Shown here: positions 18,234-27,243 of the stretch, piece by piece
Position numbering within the stretch: the stretch's first letter is position 1
Layout of the letters: each line of letters opens with the position of its first letter
Assembly (NCBI RefSeq): GCF_013342145.1
Contig: NZ_JABUQZ010000002.1
Span: 1-64,000 of the forward strand
Source: Haloterrigena gelatinilytica
GTDB lineage: Archaea > Halobacteriota > Halobacteria > Halobacteriales > Natrialbaceae
Direction of reading: 5' to 3'
DNA length: 64,000 nt
Translations under genes and position numbers: made by a program
Notes under the pieces: generated by a model
The model's database searches: none
What the model was told of the DNA's origin: nothing
Seen by the model: the letters and a program-made list of their open reading frames with translations, nothing else

Positions 18234-19541
18234 CTAGCGGCCGCGCCGAACGCGGCGCAGGCCGGACTTCGCGGTCGCCCAGGCGGGGTAGACGGCGTTG
18301 TAGACGCTGGCCGGAGCGTTTCGGGCGCCCGCGCGGAGGAGCCGATGGGACAGCGGCGGTTCGGATTCGGAGACGAGTTCGTCGAGATCGACCTCGTCGA
18401 GCCACGCGAAGAAGGCCGCCTCGGCCGGCGAGGAGGGGTCCGTCTCGCGCGTACGCTCGCGGATGTCTTCCCACATGTACTTCTCGTCCTGCCCGAGCAC
18501 CCACCGCCCCTCCTCTAAGGCGGTCCGGATCTCGCGGTAGTCCTCGTCGTCGAACGGGTAGCCGTGGTCGGTCGGCTCGAGCCCCGAGAGCCGCAGGCCG
18601 ACGGCCGTCCGGTAACACTTCTCGCACTCGCCGCAGTTGCCGTCCATCCGGTCGTTGCAGGTCTGCAACTGGAGGTTCGGCTCCTCCTCGCGGACGTAGT
18701 CGGCGATCGCGTCGACCCGCTCCTGGCGGGTCAGCTCGTAGCCGTCGTGGTGACACTGCGTCCCCGCCCACCGGACGTGGTCGTCGATGTCGGGACGCGA
18801 CCCCCACTCGAGGTCGATCCCCTCCCAGTGGGTCGCGGCGACGTAGAGGTCCTCCATGCCCCGCGCGTAGGCCATCGGGGCGCAGAGCCCGAGCAGGCCC
18901 AGCCCGTGGCCGACGGAGCTGTACCAGGCACCGTCGACGTAGCGCTTGTAGTGGGCCAACAGCATCGGGTGGTCGAGGAAGGAGAGCATGTTCGACTCGA
19001 CGAAGGCCGTCTCGAGGCCGTGCTCGTCGGCGAAGCCGGTGACGCGCTCGCGGAGCGCGTCCCACTTCTCGTCGTCGGCGGCGTCGGGCGTGATCGTCCA
19101 GCCGCGGATGCTGACCAGCGTCGGCGCCTCCTCGCGGTGGCGGACGTACGAACACGTCGAGTCGACGCCGCCGGTGAAGAGCAGGCCGCTCTCGCCGCCG
19201 GCCCGCGGGTCGGCGGCGATCGTCTCCTTGGCGTAGAGGGTCCCGCCCTCGAGGAAGTCGTGCATCTCGCGGAGCGACGCCTCGACGTCCCGCAGCGCCG
19301 CGGCGAAGGTGGCGTCGACCTCGTCGACGTAGACGTCCGCCCCGTTGGCCCACGCCACGGGACAGACCTGCGCGAGGACGGGGATCGCGAGCACCCCCTC
19401 CGGGACGTCCGCGATCGGGACGTCGTACTCGGTTCGGAACGATTCGGTGGTGAAGAACCGCTCGAGGTCGCCGGACGTTCGAACGTCCGCCTCGAGGGTC
19501 GTACCGTCGGCCTGAACGTGATCGATGACGATGGATGACAT
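18234..19541 (-). CDS. PP-loop (adenine nucleotide alpha-hydrolase) ATPase
   Basis: A 435-residue protein with a PP-loop in LLFTGGVDSTCSYV (SGGxDS type) about 40 percent along, and a zinc-ribbon-like CGECEKCYR near the C-terminus, as in QueC- and WbpG-type enzymes. Such enzymes adenylate a carboxyl or amide group and then transfer an amine or amidine. In a surface-glycan locus an amidation or acetamidino-sugar step is plausible but not shown. ATG 19541 (MSSIVIDHVQADG) is chosen over an upstream frame that adds unconserved residues. No ATAACAAA element is seen before it, unlike most of its neighbours. Confidence 0.8.
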   Translation of the reverse strand: MSSIVIDHVQADGTTLEADVRTSGDLERFFTTESFRTEYDVPIADVPEGVLAIPVLAQVCPVAWANGADVYVDEVDATFAAALRDVEASLREMHDFLEGGTLYAKETIAADPRAGGESGLLFTGGVDSTCSYVRHREEAPTLVSIRGWTITPDAADDEKWDALRERVTGFADEHGLETAFVESNMLSFLDHPMLLAHYKRYVDGAWYSSVGHGLGLLGLCAPMAYARGMEDLYVAATHWEGIDLEWGSRPDIDDHVRWAGTQCHHDGYELTRQERVDAIADYVREEEPNLQLQTCNDRMDGNCGECEKCYRTAVGLRLSGLEPTDHGYPFDDEDYREIRTALEEGRWVLGQDEKYMWEDIRERTRETDPSSPAEAAFFAWLDEVDLDELVSESEPPLSHRLLRAGARNAPASVYNAVYPAWATAKSGLRRVRRGR

Positions 19542-19914
19542 AGGTATCGAAGTCGGATCGGCGGCCACTGCGCGCACTGTTCGTGTCGGTTCGACCGAGC
19601 ACGAACGGGTACAAAAACCATCAGAACCGTTGATCGTTCGGAAATCGGGAACGCAACACATATCGACGGGTCGCGATCGATAGGCACTGCCTACAGCCGG
19701 ACGGCCGGGGGCGGGCCGGCCGGTACGGCCGGCAATCGACGCGTACGCGCACTCGAGGGCGGCGGCTCGACTCGGGGACGGACTCGAGCGTCGCTGCGGA
19801 GTTCACAGCCCGTTGCGAACGAATCGGATACCGGTCGCCGACCGCCGCGGAGCGACGGCAGTGAGTGAAGCGCTGACGAACGCTCTCGAGGGACGGCCTC
19901 GCGGGATAGGAGCC

Positions 19915-19926
19915 GTATAACAAACG
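19915..19926 (+). promoter_or_regulatory. Cluster promoter element, GTATAACAAACG
   Basis: This precedes the polytopic membrane protein gene. A TATA-type position implies transcription from about 19950, downstream of the ATG at 19936, which supports the start at 19999. The rest of 19542-19998 shows no coding frame. Confidence 0.5.
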
Positions 19927-19998
19927 TCGCTATCGATGACCCTCCGGTCAACACATGCGTATCGACACTGGACCGGACCGTCTCCGTCTCGAGCGAGC

Positions 19999-21798
19999 AT
20001 GAAGCGGGCAACGTTCAACGGCCTCGTTGCCGGCGGATTCCTCGCGGTCGCGATCGGGATCCTCGTCGCGAGAGCGAATCCGGCGACGAGCTACGAACCG
20101 TCGATATACGCGGCAACGCCGACGCTCACGTGGATCGGCTTCGGGATCGCCCTCGCCGTCGCCGTCAGCACGGCGCTGGTCTGTCGCGGCCGCGAACAGG
20201 CCCTCGGGATCGCGCTCGGCGGAACGACGGTCACGGCGATCGTCAGCCTCCCGGTGATCAGAAACTACCGCTTCATCGGGATGGGCGACGGACTCTCCCA
20301 CCTCGGCTGGACGCGGGACATCGTCGAGGGACAGATGGCGCCCCACGAACTGTTCTACCCCGCCGTCCACACGATCGCGTCGGTCTTCCACTACGTCGGC
20401 GGCATCCCGATCGAGCGCGGACTCCTGTTTAGCGTCGTCATCCTGTTCGTCCCGTTCCTGATCTTCGTCCCGCTGATCGTCCGGGAGATCGACGGCGACG
20501 GGCTGGCGATCGGGATCGCGGCGATCGTCTCGTGGATGGTGTTACCGATCAACAACGTCGCGACGCACATGGGCGTGCACACGAACTCGAACGCCCTATT
20601 CCTGGTGCCGGTCGTCGTCTTCGCGTTCGTCGCGTACCTCCGGCGCCGGGCGACGATCGAGCGCCTCCCGCTGGGGCTGTCGCCGTTCAGCCTCCTGATC
20701 TACCTCACGGGGCTCGGGCTCCTGCTGGTCCACCCCCAGCACATGATCGGCGTCATCGTGTTGATCGGCTCGATCGCCGGCATCCAGTATCTCGCCCGGC
20801 GACGGTACGACGATCATCCCATGCTCGATCACCCCACGATGTACGCCCACACGGTCGTGCTGGGCGCTATCTTCACCCTCTGGGCCGCGAGCAACGAGCG
20901 GTTCCGCGACGCGTTCGCCGGCCTCATCATCGGCGTCTTCGAGGAGGACATCGGCGGCGGCGCCGAGGTCGGACAGCGCGAGTCCTCACTCCAGGAGATC
21001 GGCGGCAGCATCGTCGAACTGTTCGTCACGATGTTCCTCGAGTTGGCGATCGTCGCGCTCGTCGTCGGCGTCTTCGTGTTGCTCGTCTGGCTCGGACGGA
21101 CCGCGCTCGATCCGGAGACGAAGTCCCAGATCAACTACCTCTCGCTCTCGCTGTTCCCGCTGACCGGGCTGTTCGTCGTCTACTTCGTCGGGACGCCGAC
21201 GATGGCGTTCCGGCAGGTCGGCTTCATCGCCGTCCTCCTGACGGTGCTGGCGGGCATCGCGCTGGCCCGCGGCATCGACGCGCTTTCGGGAGTCATCACG
21301 CGCCCGGGCGCCAGCGCCGTCGCGGCGCTCCTCCTCGGCGGCTGTCTCGTCCTCGGGCTGATGACGGTGTTCGCCTCGCCGATCATCTACAACCCCGGCC
21401 AGCACGTGACCGACGAGACGTTCAGCGGCTACGACTCCGCGCTGGACCACTCGAGCGAGGACACGCCCCTCGTCGGGATGGGACACAACCCGTACCGGTA
21501 CGATCACGGGCTCAACGGTCTCGAGGGCGAAGGCACCCTCTCGGCCGGCTCCGCCTCGACCGGAACCGTCGATCCGGAGACGTTCGAAGCGGGCGACTAC
21601 GAGGAGGCGTATCGCGGCATCGACTACAACTTCATCGTCACCGAGTACGACCTCACGCGCGAACTCGAGGTCTACCAGGAGCTCCACTACAGCGACGAGT
21701 CCCTCGAGGACTTCGAGACCGACTCGAGCGCCAACAAGGTGATCTCGAACGACGAGTTCCGGATGTACACCGTCGACGGCGCGGACGATCCCGAATAA
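19999..21798 (+). CDS. Polytopic membrane protein, GT-C-like
   Basis: A 599-residue integral membrane protein with roughly a dozen hydrophobic helices over the first 470 residues and a soluble C-terminal domain of about 130 residues facing the outside or the cytoplasm. The loop after the third helix (RFIGMGDGLSHLGWTRDIVE) has the acidic residues and position expected for the first loop of GT-C glycosyltransferases, which use lipid-linked sugars. I do not recognise a named family, so the GT-C call is an inference from topology, that loop and context. The start is taken at MKRATFNGL because transcription should begin after the earlier ATG. Confidence 0.7.
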   Translation: MKRATFNGLVAGGFLAVAIGILVARANPATSYEPSIYAATPTLTWIGFGIALAVAVSTALVCRGREQALGIALGGTTVTAIVSLPVIRNYRFIGMGDGLSHLGWTRDIVEGQMAPHELFYPAVHTIASVFHYVGGIPIERGLLFSVVILFVPFLIFVPLIVREIDGDGLAIGIAAIVSWMVLPINNVATHMGVHTNSNALFLVPVVVFAFVAYLRRRATIERLPLGLSPFSLLIYLTGLGLLLVHPQHMIGVIVLIGSIAGIQYLARRRYDDHPMLDHPTMYAHTVVLGAIFTLWAASNERFRDAFAGLIIGVFEEDIGGGAEVGQRESSLQEIGGSIVELFVTMFLELAIVALVVGVFVLLVWLGRTALDPETKSQINYLSLSLFPLTGLFVVYFVGTPTMAFRQVGFIAVLLTVLAGIALARGIDALSGVITRPGASAVAALLLGGCLVLGLMTVFASPIIYNPGQHVTDETFSGYDSALDHSSEDTPLVGMGHNPYRYDHGLNGLEGEGTLSAGSASTGTVDPETFEAGDYEEAYRGIDYNFIVTEYDLTRELEVYQELHYSDESLEDFETDSSANKVISNDEFRMYTVDGADDPE

Positions 21799-22443
21799 CC
21801 GCGTCGTCGGACTATTCTGCGAACCGGTCGCGACTTCCCCCGCGCGCGTTAGTCTCTTGAGTCGATGCAGGCGGAGTCGCTTCGATCGGCCGTTCCGACT
21901 CGTCACTCGCTCGGGCGTGGCGCGTTCGGCCACGCGCACACGGGTTCGGCCGGCCGACGGCTCGAGAGAACGCCAGCGTCCGAACGGACCCGAATCGCGC
22001 GAGTGGCGGCCACCAGAGCAGCGGTCGGCTACCGTCTCGCGGACCGTCGCGCCGACGCCCGACAACCGATCGTCGCACGCTCACCGACGGGGCGGTCACT
22101 CGCGCGACCGTCGCCGCGTCGACCGCCCGCTCGAAGCGCCTCGCTACCGACGCTCGAACGAGCGGCGCGGACCCGCGGTCGCTACCGAGAGACGAGGTGG
22201 CGTCTGGTTGTCATGAATGCGCGAATAATTGTCGAACAGTCGCGGCAGTCCGGTTCCACCGTCGCGAGCACCCGATCAGAATTCGCGTCTCGAATCGGCC
22301 GCTACAGGACCTCACGGCCGAAGTAATCGCATATTTCCGCGCTAAAACTCGGTTACTCGGCGGTCTGTTGCCCACCCATTATTCATAATTTCTTGAGAGA
22401 ATAGCCATATATTCTGTCTTGTTCGTCAGAGTTAGAAATATAT
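21799..22443. other. Intergenic region, no gene supported
   Basis: About 650 bases with chance arginine-rich frames only. Base composition drops sharply after about 22330, where AT-rich sequence leads into the promoter of the beta-helix gene. Confidence 0.45.
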
Positions 22444-22484
22444 TCTGTAAATTTAATCCATATTCCCAAGGAAAAGTTTATGAG
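22444..22484 (+). promoter_or_regulatory. Promoter of beta-helix gene: TCTGTAAATTT plus AAAAGTTTATG
   Basis: TCTGTAAATTT at 22444-22454 begins 65 nt before the ATG, and AAAAGTTTATGAG ends about 25 nt before it. The same two blocks occur before the gene at 24071 at 64 and 24 nt, so the pair probably forms an activator site and a TATA box. Confidence 0.6.
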
Positions 22485-22508
22485 TGCAAGACCAGGTTAC
22501 GCAAGTGT

Positions 22509-23450
22509 ATGGCGCAGAACCCCCGTACGTCCGAGACGGACACCACGCCGACTACAGGCCGTAACGACGGATTAAGCCGCCGCAGCTACGTGCGCTCGGT
22601 CGCCGCGGCCGCCGCCGCGGTGACGTCGTTCGGCGCCGCCGGCACGGCGTCCGCCCAGGGCGACTACGAGGTCATCGAAGCCAGCGGCCAGACGATCACC
22701 GTCGGCGACGGTGAGACCTGGGAGAACAAGCTCCTCGACCTGACGAACGGCCAGGACGTCGTCGTCGTCACCGAGGGAAGCGACTGGACGATCCGAAACG
22801 TCGGCGTCAAGGGCCGCAACACCTCCGGCACCGGCTCCTCGATGTTCGGTATCTCCGACGCCGGCGGCTCGAGCACCATCGAGAACGTCTACCTCGGCGA
22901 CGGCTCCGACGAGCGAAACGGGAGCTCGAGCGGCCACGGGCAGACGGCCTTCTGGGCCAACCCCGAGCACTCCGGCCACATCGACATGAAGAACGTCAAC
23001 ATCCAGAACTTCGCGGACAACGCGGTCTACGGCTCCGCGCCGGGCAACGCCGGCGGCGGGACGATCCACATCGACCGCTGTTTCGCCGCGAACTGTTACG
23101 TCTCCCACTTCCGTCTCGCGACGGCGGGAAGCAAGGTGACGAACTCCAGCGTCCTCGTCGACCAAGAGGGCTACGCCGGCCGCGGTATCTGGGCGTGGGC
23201 CCCCGGGCCGATCGAGGTCGAGAACTGCCAGATCTCGATGAACGGGCAGAACACCGCGATCGACGCCGGCGCCAACGGCAAGGGCACCGAGGTCGTCCTC
23301 CGGGACACCGACTACGACGAGCAGGCCGGCATCGCCGAACACGCCGGCTCGAACGTCCGACTCGAGGGCGACTCGGGCACCGACCCCGAGGCGTTCATGC
23401 CGGAGGGAACCCCGACCAGCGCCGAGGAAGCCGCCTCCGGTTCCAACTAA
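22509..23450 (+). CDS. Tat-exported right-handed parallel beta-helix protein
   Basis: A 313-residue secreted protein. The Tat signal is LSRRSYVRSVAAAAAAV and ends near GTASAQG. The mature part has pectate-lyase-like beta-helix turns (WTIRNVGVKG, STIENVYLGD, IDMKNVNIQN, IEVENCQISM). It aligns along its length with the first 300 residues of the protein encoded at 24071 (both have a DYEVI....GQ opening, and a TSAEEAASG-like end), so they are paralogues, but it lacks the C-terminal repeats. No catalytic triad was identified. A polysaccharide-binding or -modifying role at the surface is inferred. ATG 22509 is placed by the promoter distance and the Tat motif. Confidence 0.88.
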   Translation: MAQNPRTSETDTTPTTGRNDGLSRRSYVRSVAAAAAAVTSFGAAGTASAQGDYEVIEASGQTITVGDGETWENKLLDLTNGQDVVVVTEGSDWTIRNVGVKGRNTSGTGSSMFGISDAGGSSTIENVYLGDGSDERNGSSSGHGQTAFWANPEHSGHIDMKNVNIQNFADNAVYGSAPGNAGGGTIHIDRCFAANCYVSHFRLATAGSKVTNSSVLVDQEGYAGRGIWAWAPGPIEVENCQISMNGQNTAIDAGANGKGTEVVLRDTDYDEQAGIAEHAGSNVRLEGDSGTDPEAFMPEGTPTSAEEAASGSN

Positions 23451-23520
23451 CGCCCCGCTGACACGACGCGACAGCCCCCTCCCCTCCCCGATCGCCTCCA
23501 CGATCGGTTCGCCGCCCCCC

Positions 23521-23596
23521 GCTGACGCCCCCTCCGCCGACGCAGCCGCCCTCCCCCCGCTGACGCCCCCTCCGCCGACGCAGCCGCCCTCCCCCC
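23521..23596. repeat. 38-bp tandem repeat, two copies plus a partial third
   Basis: A C-rich unit starting GCTGACGCCCCCTCCGCCG is repeated exactly at 23521-23558 and 23559-23596, with a third copy beginning at 23597. It follows the stop of the beta-helix gene by 70 bases, and no frame through it looks coding. Confidence 0.85.
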
Positions 23597-24006
23597 GCTG
23601 ACGCTGCCCCTCCGCTCACCCCCGTTCCGTTTTCCTCGCTGATTCGGCGTTTCGTTCGCGCGCGTGCATCGACCACTTCGTCCCGCTCGACTCGAGTCGG
23701 GGCGATCCGGATCGGAACCCTATTCGCGATCAGCGATATCACTCGACGAACTACCGTCCGAGCTCGGGGCGCCGAACACACCGGTATTCCGGGGACCGAT
23801 CCGCTCGCCGGACGCTCGAAAGAGGCCGGTAATACGGTATTACTCGCTTCCGATCGGTCATCGAGAACCGATCGAGATCGTTCAGAACCGCTGTAGCGGC
23901 GGGTAATTCGCTATTACCGCCGTCCGGAAACAAATATCCGATAATACAATATCGCACGTATTTATTCGAATAGTTTTGTTTGATCACAGTCACGAAATAA
24001 CTATCG

Positions 24007-24047
24007 TCTGTAAATTTTAAGTATAATAGAAGAGAAAGTTTATGGTG
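24007..24047 (+). promoter_or_regulatory. Promoter of second beta-helix gene: TCTGTAAATTT plus GAAAGTTTATG
   Basis: TCTGTAAATTT at 24007-24017 begins 64 nt before the ATG, and GAGAAAGTTTATGGTG ends 24 nt before it. Both blocks match the paralogue's promoter in sequence and spacing. Confidence 0.6.
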
Positions 24048-24070
24048 GTAGTGTCTGATTACCTGATTGC

Positions 24071-25870
24071 ATGGCACGCGACTCTTCGGTAGCGGACGAC
24101 GATCGGTGCGTCGGCGAGGACGCGCCGACGACCGACGACGGACCGGACGGATTGCTCCACCGGCGATCGTACATGAAACTCGCCGGTGCAACGACGGCGG
24201 CGGCAGCGACGTTCGGAACGAGCGTCAGCGCCGCCGAGGACTACGAGGTCATCCCCGCGAACGGGCAGGTCGTCCGGATCGGCCGCGGCGAGACGTTCGA
24301 GAACAAACTGATCGATCTCACGACCGGGAAGAGCTTTCTGCTGCTCGTCGAGGGAGCAAACTCCGTTATCCGAAACATCGGATTCGAGGGGCTCTACCGC
24401 GGCGACCAGTTCCTGATCTCGATCAGGGCCGACCGGGGCGACGTCCTCTTCGAGAACATCTACATGGGCGACGGCGCGACCAAGGAAGGCGCGGACTTCG
24501 TCCACGGACCCGGCGCGGTCTTCATGCACAAGCAAAGTCAGGCGAACCTGACGTTCCGCCGGTGTAACGTGCAAGGGTTCCCGAACAACGGCTTCTACTG
24601 TTCGAACACCGCCTCCGGACCGAGCAGCGTCCACTTCGACACCTGTTTCGGCAAGAACAACGGCGTCACGACGTTCCGCTGTGCGAGCGGCGACGACGTG
24701 ATCGAGAACTGCGTCGCGTACAACGACACCACCGACTACGGACGGGGCTACGGCGGCTACACCGAGACCAACGGCCGCCCCGTCTGGGTCTGGTCGGGCG
24801 GCGACGTCACGATTCGCGACTCCCACTTCGCCGACGGTCCCTACCCCTACGCGATGGTCGCCGGCGCCAACGGCTCGGCCGGTCGCGCCACCTTCGAGAG
24901 CGGCGGCTACCGCGGCACGATCCAGCGGGCGAGCGGATCGACCGTCACCGTCGCCGACGCCGTCTCGAACGATCCCGATCTCTCGGTTCCCGACGGCGTC
25001 CCCACGTCGGCCGAAGCGGCCGCCTCGGGCGACTCGAGCGCTGCCTCGAGCGCCGAGGTGAACGCCGAAAGCGCCGCGAACGACGAGCAACTTCCCCACG
25101 TCGTGCTCGTCGACGGCGACGCCTCGGACGTGACGCGCTACGAGTTCGCCGTCGACGGCGCGGTCGAGGCCGCGAACTACGAGGGCGCGTCGATCGACGT
25201 CGGCGACGGGATTACGGACGGGAGCGTCAGCGGCGTCGTCGCCGACTGGAAGGACGCCTTCCGGTTCGACGGCGACCTCGAGGCGCTCACCGTCGACGGG
25301 CCGGGAACGGTCTTGGTCGACGGCGAAGCGGTCGATCCGGCCGACTACGGCGCGGAACTCCCGCACGTCCTCGAGGTCGCGGGTCGGGGCGTGCCGACGA
25401 GTTTCGAGATTTCGGTCGAGGGCGAGATCGAACTCGACGGGGAGGACGACGCGACGACGATCGCGGAGTCGACCGTCCAGAGTTCGGTCACCGACGGCAG
25501 CCGGACGTTCCGGTTCTCGGGCGCGGTGACCGACGTGACGATCATCAACGGCGGCGCCGACGTCAGCGTCGACGGCGAGGAGATCGATCCGGCGGACTAC
25601 GGCGACCACGAACTGCTCCCCCACGCGGTGGTCATCGACGGGACGGAGGCCGACGAGCCGAGCGCCTACGCCTTCGAGACCGACGGCGCGGTCGTCAAGT
25701 CCACCCACAGCGAGGCCACGATCGACGAGGACGACGTGATCGAGGACCGAACCGTCCGCGGCGTCGCCGGCAACTGGGCCGACGCCTACTGGTTCGACGG
25801 CGACATCGAGGACTTCACCCTGCGCGGTCACGCGACCGTCGACGTGCAGTACAACGTTCGCGAGCAGTAA
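24071..25870 (+). CDS. Tat-exported beta-helix protein with three C-terminal ~90-residue domains
   Basis: A 599-residue secreted protein. The Tat signal is HRRSYMKLAGATTAAAA. Residues about 60-310 form a pectate-lyase-like beta-helix (VIRNIGFEGL, VLFENIYMGD, LTFRRCNVQGF, VTIRDSHFAD). A linker rich in Ser and Ala follows, then three related domains at about 338-430, 431-514 and 515-599. Each opens with LPH, then V-x-G, runs through an FRFDGxxxxxTV-like strand, and the first two end DPADYG. The same domain occurs alone at 17781. I do not recognise a named family for it. A surface role tied to the glycan cluster is inferred from context and the shared promoter. Confidence 0.85.
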   Translation: MARDSSVADDDRCVGEDAPTTDDGPDGLLHRRSYMKLAGATTAAAATFGTSVSAAEDYEVIPANGQVVRIGRGETFENKLIDLTTGKSFLLLVEGANSVIRNIGFEGLYRGDQFLISIRADRGDVLFENIYMGDGATKEGADFVHGPGAVFMHKQSQANLTFRRCNVQGFPNNGFYCSNTASGPSSVHFDTCFGKNNGVTTFRCASGDDVIENCVAYNDTTDYGRGYGGYTETNGRPVWVWSGGDVTIRDSHFADGPYPYAMVAGANGSAGRATFESGGYRGTIQRASGSTVTVADAVSNDPDLSVPDGVPTSAEAAASGDSSAASSAEVNAESAANDEQLPHVVLVDGDASDVTRYEFAVDGAVEAANYEGASIDVGDGITDGSVSGVVADWKDAFRFDGDLEALTVDGPGTVLVDGEAVDPADYGAELPHVLEVAGRGVPTSFEISVEGEIELDGEDDATTIAESTVQSSVTDGSRTFRFSGAVTDVTIINGGADVSVDGEEIDPADYGDHELLPHAVVIDGTEADEPSAYAFETDGAVVKSTHSEATIDEDDVIEDRTVRGVAGNWADAYWFDGDIEDFTLRGHATVDVQYNVREQ

Positions 25871-26048
25871 TTCGCGCCGTCCGGTGATCGTCCCGTTCCG
25901 GATCGGTCGCGCGGGCGCGGGCGGCGGGGCGAGATCGGTCGCCCGCTCGCAGCGCATCGACGGCGGACGGTCGACGATCGACGTTCATTTTCGCTGTTGC
26001 ATTCCGCGGTACTGACCGGTACGTGTCGAGTACGTTCGGTACGAGCAG

Positions 26049-26059
26049 TATAACAATCC
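26049..26059 (+). promoter_or_regulatory. Cluster promoter element, TATAACAATCC
   Basis: This lies 23 nt before the ATG of the GT4 gene at 26083, the same spacing as at the DUF354 and Gfo/Idh genes, so it fits a leaderless transcript. Confidence 0.55.
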
Positions 26060-26082
26060 ATCTGATAGACCACCCTCGTGGT

Positions 26083-27243
26083 ATGAACATCGGTTTCTAT
26101 CACGATGCCGCCGGAACCCGCCACGCCGGCGGAATCGCCGTCTACACGCAGCAGATGGCGGCCGCACTCAGTCGGTCGAACGACGTCTATCTCTACACGC
26201 AGCGCGGAGAGCCCGCGCCGATCGTCCGCGAATCGGACGTGACCGTCGTCGAGACCCCGTCCTTCGACAGCGACTGGCCGGCCTCGCTCGAGGAGTCGCT
26301 CCCGGTCGGCTCCCAGGACTGGACGAAAGCCCGAATGACGCTGTGGGCCGAGCGAAACGGCGTCATCGACCACATCGACGACACCCTGGACGTGCTGTTT
26401 ACCGCCCACTATCTCGACGATCTCCTCCTGTCGAATCTGGTCGACGTGCCGACGGTCTACACCTACCACCGGCTCTCGGATATCGGGATCGGCGCGAAAC
26501 TGCAACAGGCGTTCTCCGCGACGGAGCTGATTCTGGCCAACTCGCCGGAGACCGCGGACCGCGTGGAATCGGCGTTCGACGTCGACGTCGCGGAGATCGT
26601 CTATCCGGGCGTCGACACGGACCGGTTCCGGCCCGACGCCGATCCCGTCATCTCGAGTCGCGATCCGATCATCCTCTTCGTCGGCCGGCTGGTCGAAGCG
26701 AAGGGGATCGACGAACTGCTCGAGGCGGTCGCCCGGCTCGAGGGCGATCAGGAGCTTCACGTGGTCGGGCGCGGCGACCAGGAGCGGATCCGCCGGCGGG
26801 CCCGCGACCTCGGAATCGCGGAGTCGGTGGAACTCCACGGCGAAGTTCCCCACCCCGAACTGCCGGGCTACCACGCCGGCGCCGACGTGTTCTGCCTGCC
26901 GAGTCACGACGAGAGCTTCGCGATGGCAAACGTCGAGGCGATGGCCTGCGGGCTGCCGGTCGTGACGACCGACCTCGAGGCGATCCAGACGTACCTCGCC
27001 AACGGCGACAACGGACTCCTGTCCCGCGTCGGGGACCCGCAAGATCTGGCCGACAAACTGAAGCTCGTCCTCGAATCGCCGGAGCTGCGGGCGCGGCTCG
27101 GCGAGCAGGCCCGCACTGACGCGCAGGCGTTTGCGTGGCGGACGCAGGCCCGTCGGCTCGAGGCGTTCTGTGCCGACGCCCTCGACGTCGAGGAGGAGAT
27201 CGAGGCGGTTCGGCCCGATCAGCCGCGCCCGAACACGGTCTGA
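26083..27243 (+). CDS. Glycosyltransferase family 4 protein
   Basis: A 386-residue GT-B glycosyltransferase. The N-terminal acceptor lobe starts MNIGFYHDAAGTRHAGGIAV with the glycine-rich GGIAVYTQQMA. The donor lobe has ILFVGRLVEAKGIDELLEAV and the EX7E signature in ESFAMANVEAMACGLPVVTT. The start at 26083 is chosen because the ATAACAAA-type box lies 23 nt before it and the family begins at this point. It closes the surface-glycan cluster. The specific sugar is unknown. Its nearest upstream neighbour is the exported beta-helix protein, not another transferase. Confidence 0.94.
   Translation: MNIGFYHDAAGTRHAGGIAVYTQQMAAALSRSNDVYLYTQRGEPAPIVRESDVTVVETPSFDSDWPASLEESLPVGSQDWTKARMTLWAERNGVIDHIDDTLDVLFTAHYLDDLLLSNLVDVPTVYTYHRLSDIGIGAKLQQAFSATELILANSPETADRVESAFDVDVAEIVYPGVDTDRFRPDADPVISSRDPIILFVGRLVEAKGIDELLEAVARLEGDQELHVVGRGDQERIRRRARDLGIAESVELHGEVPHPELPGYHAGADVFCLPSHDESFAMANVEAMACGLPVVTTDLEAIQTYLANGDNGLLSRVGDPQDLADKLKLVLESPELRARLGEQARTDAQAFAWRTQARRLEAFCADALDVEEEIEAVRPDQPRPNTV

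Noticed and set aside
22197-22388. A 63-codon plus-strand frame ahead of the beta-helix gene
   Set aside because: Its residues are of mixed, non-halophilic composition without a motif, and it ends just before the AT-rich promoter region.
23664-23906. An 80-codon plus-strand frame between the two beta-helix genes
   Set aside because: It has no conserved-looking stretch and overlaps an AT-rich intergenic transition. There is no promoter-like sequence at a useful distance.
24059-25957. A 632-codon frame on the minus strand
   Set aside because: It is antisense to the Tat-exported beta-helix gene, and the real strand carries a Tat signal and recurring beta-helix turns.
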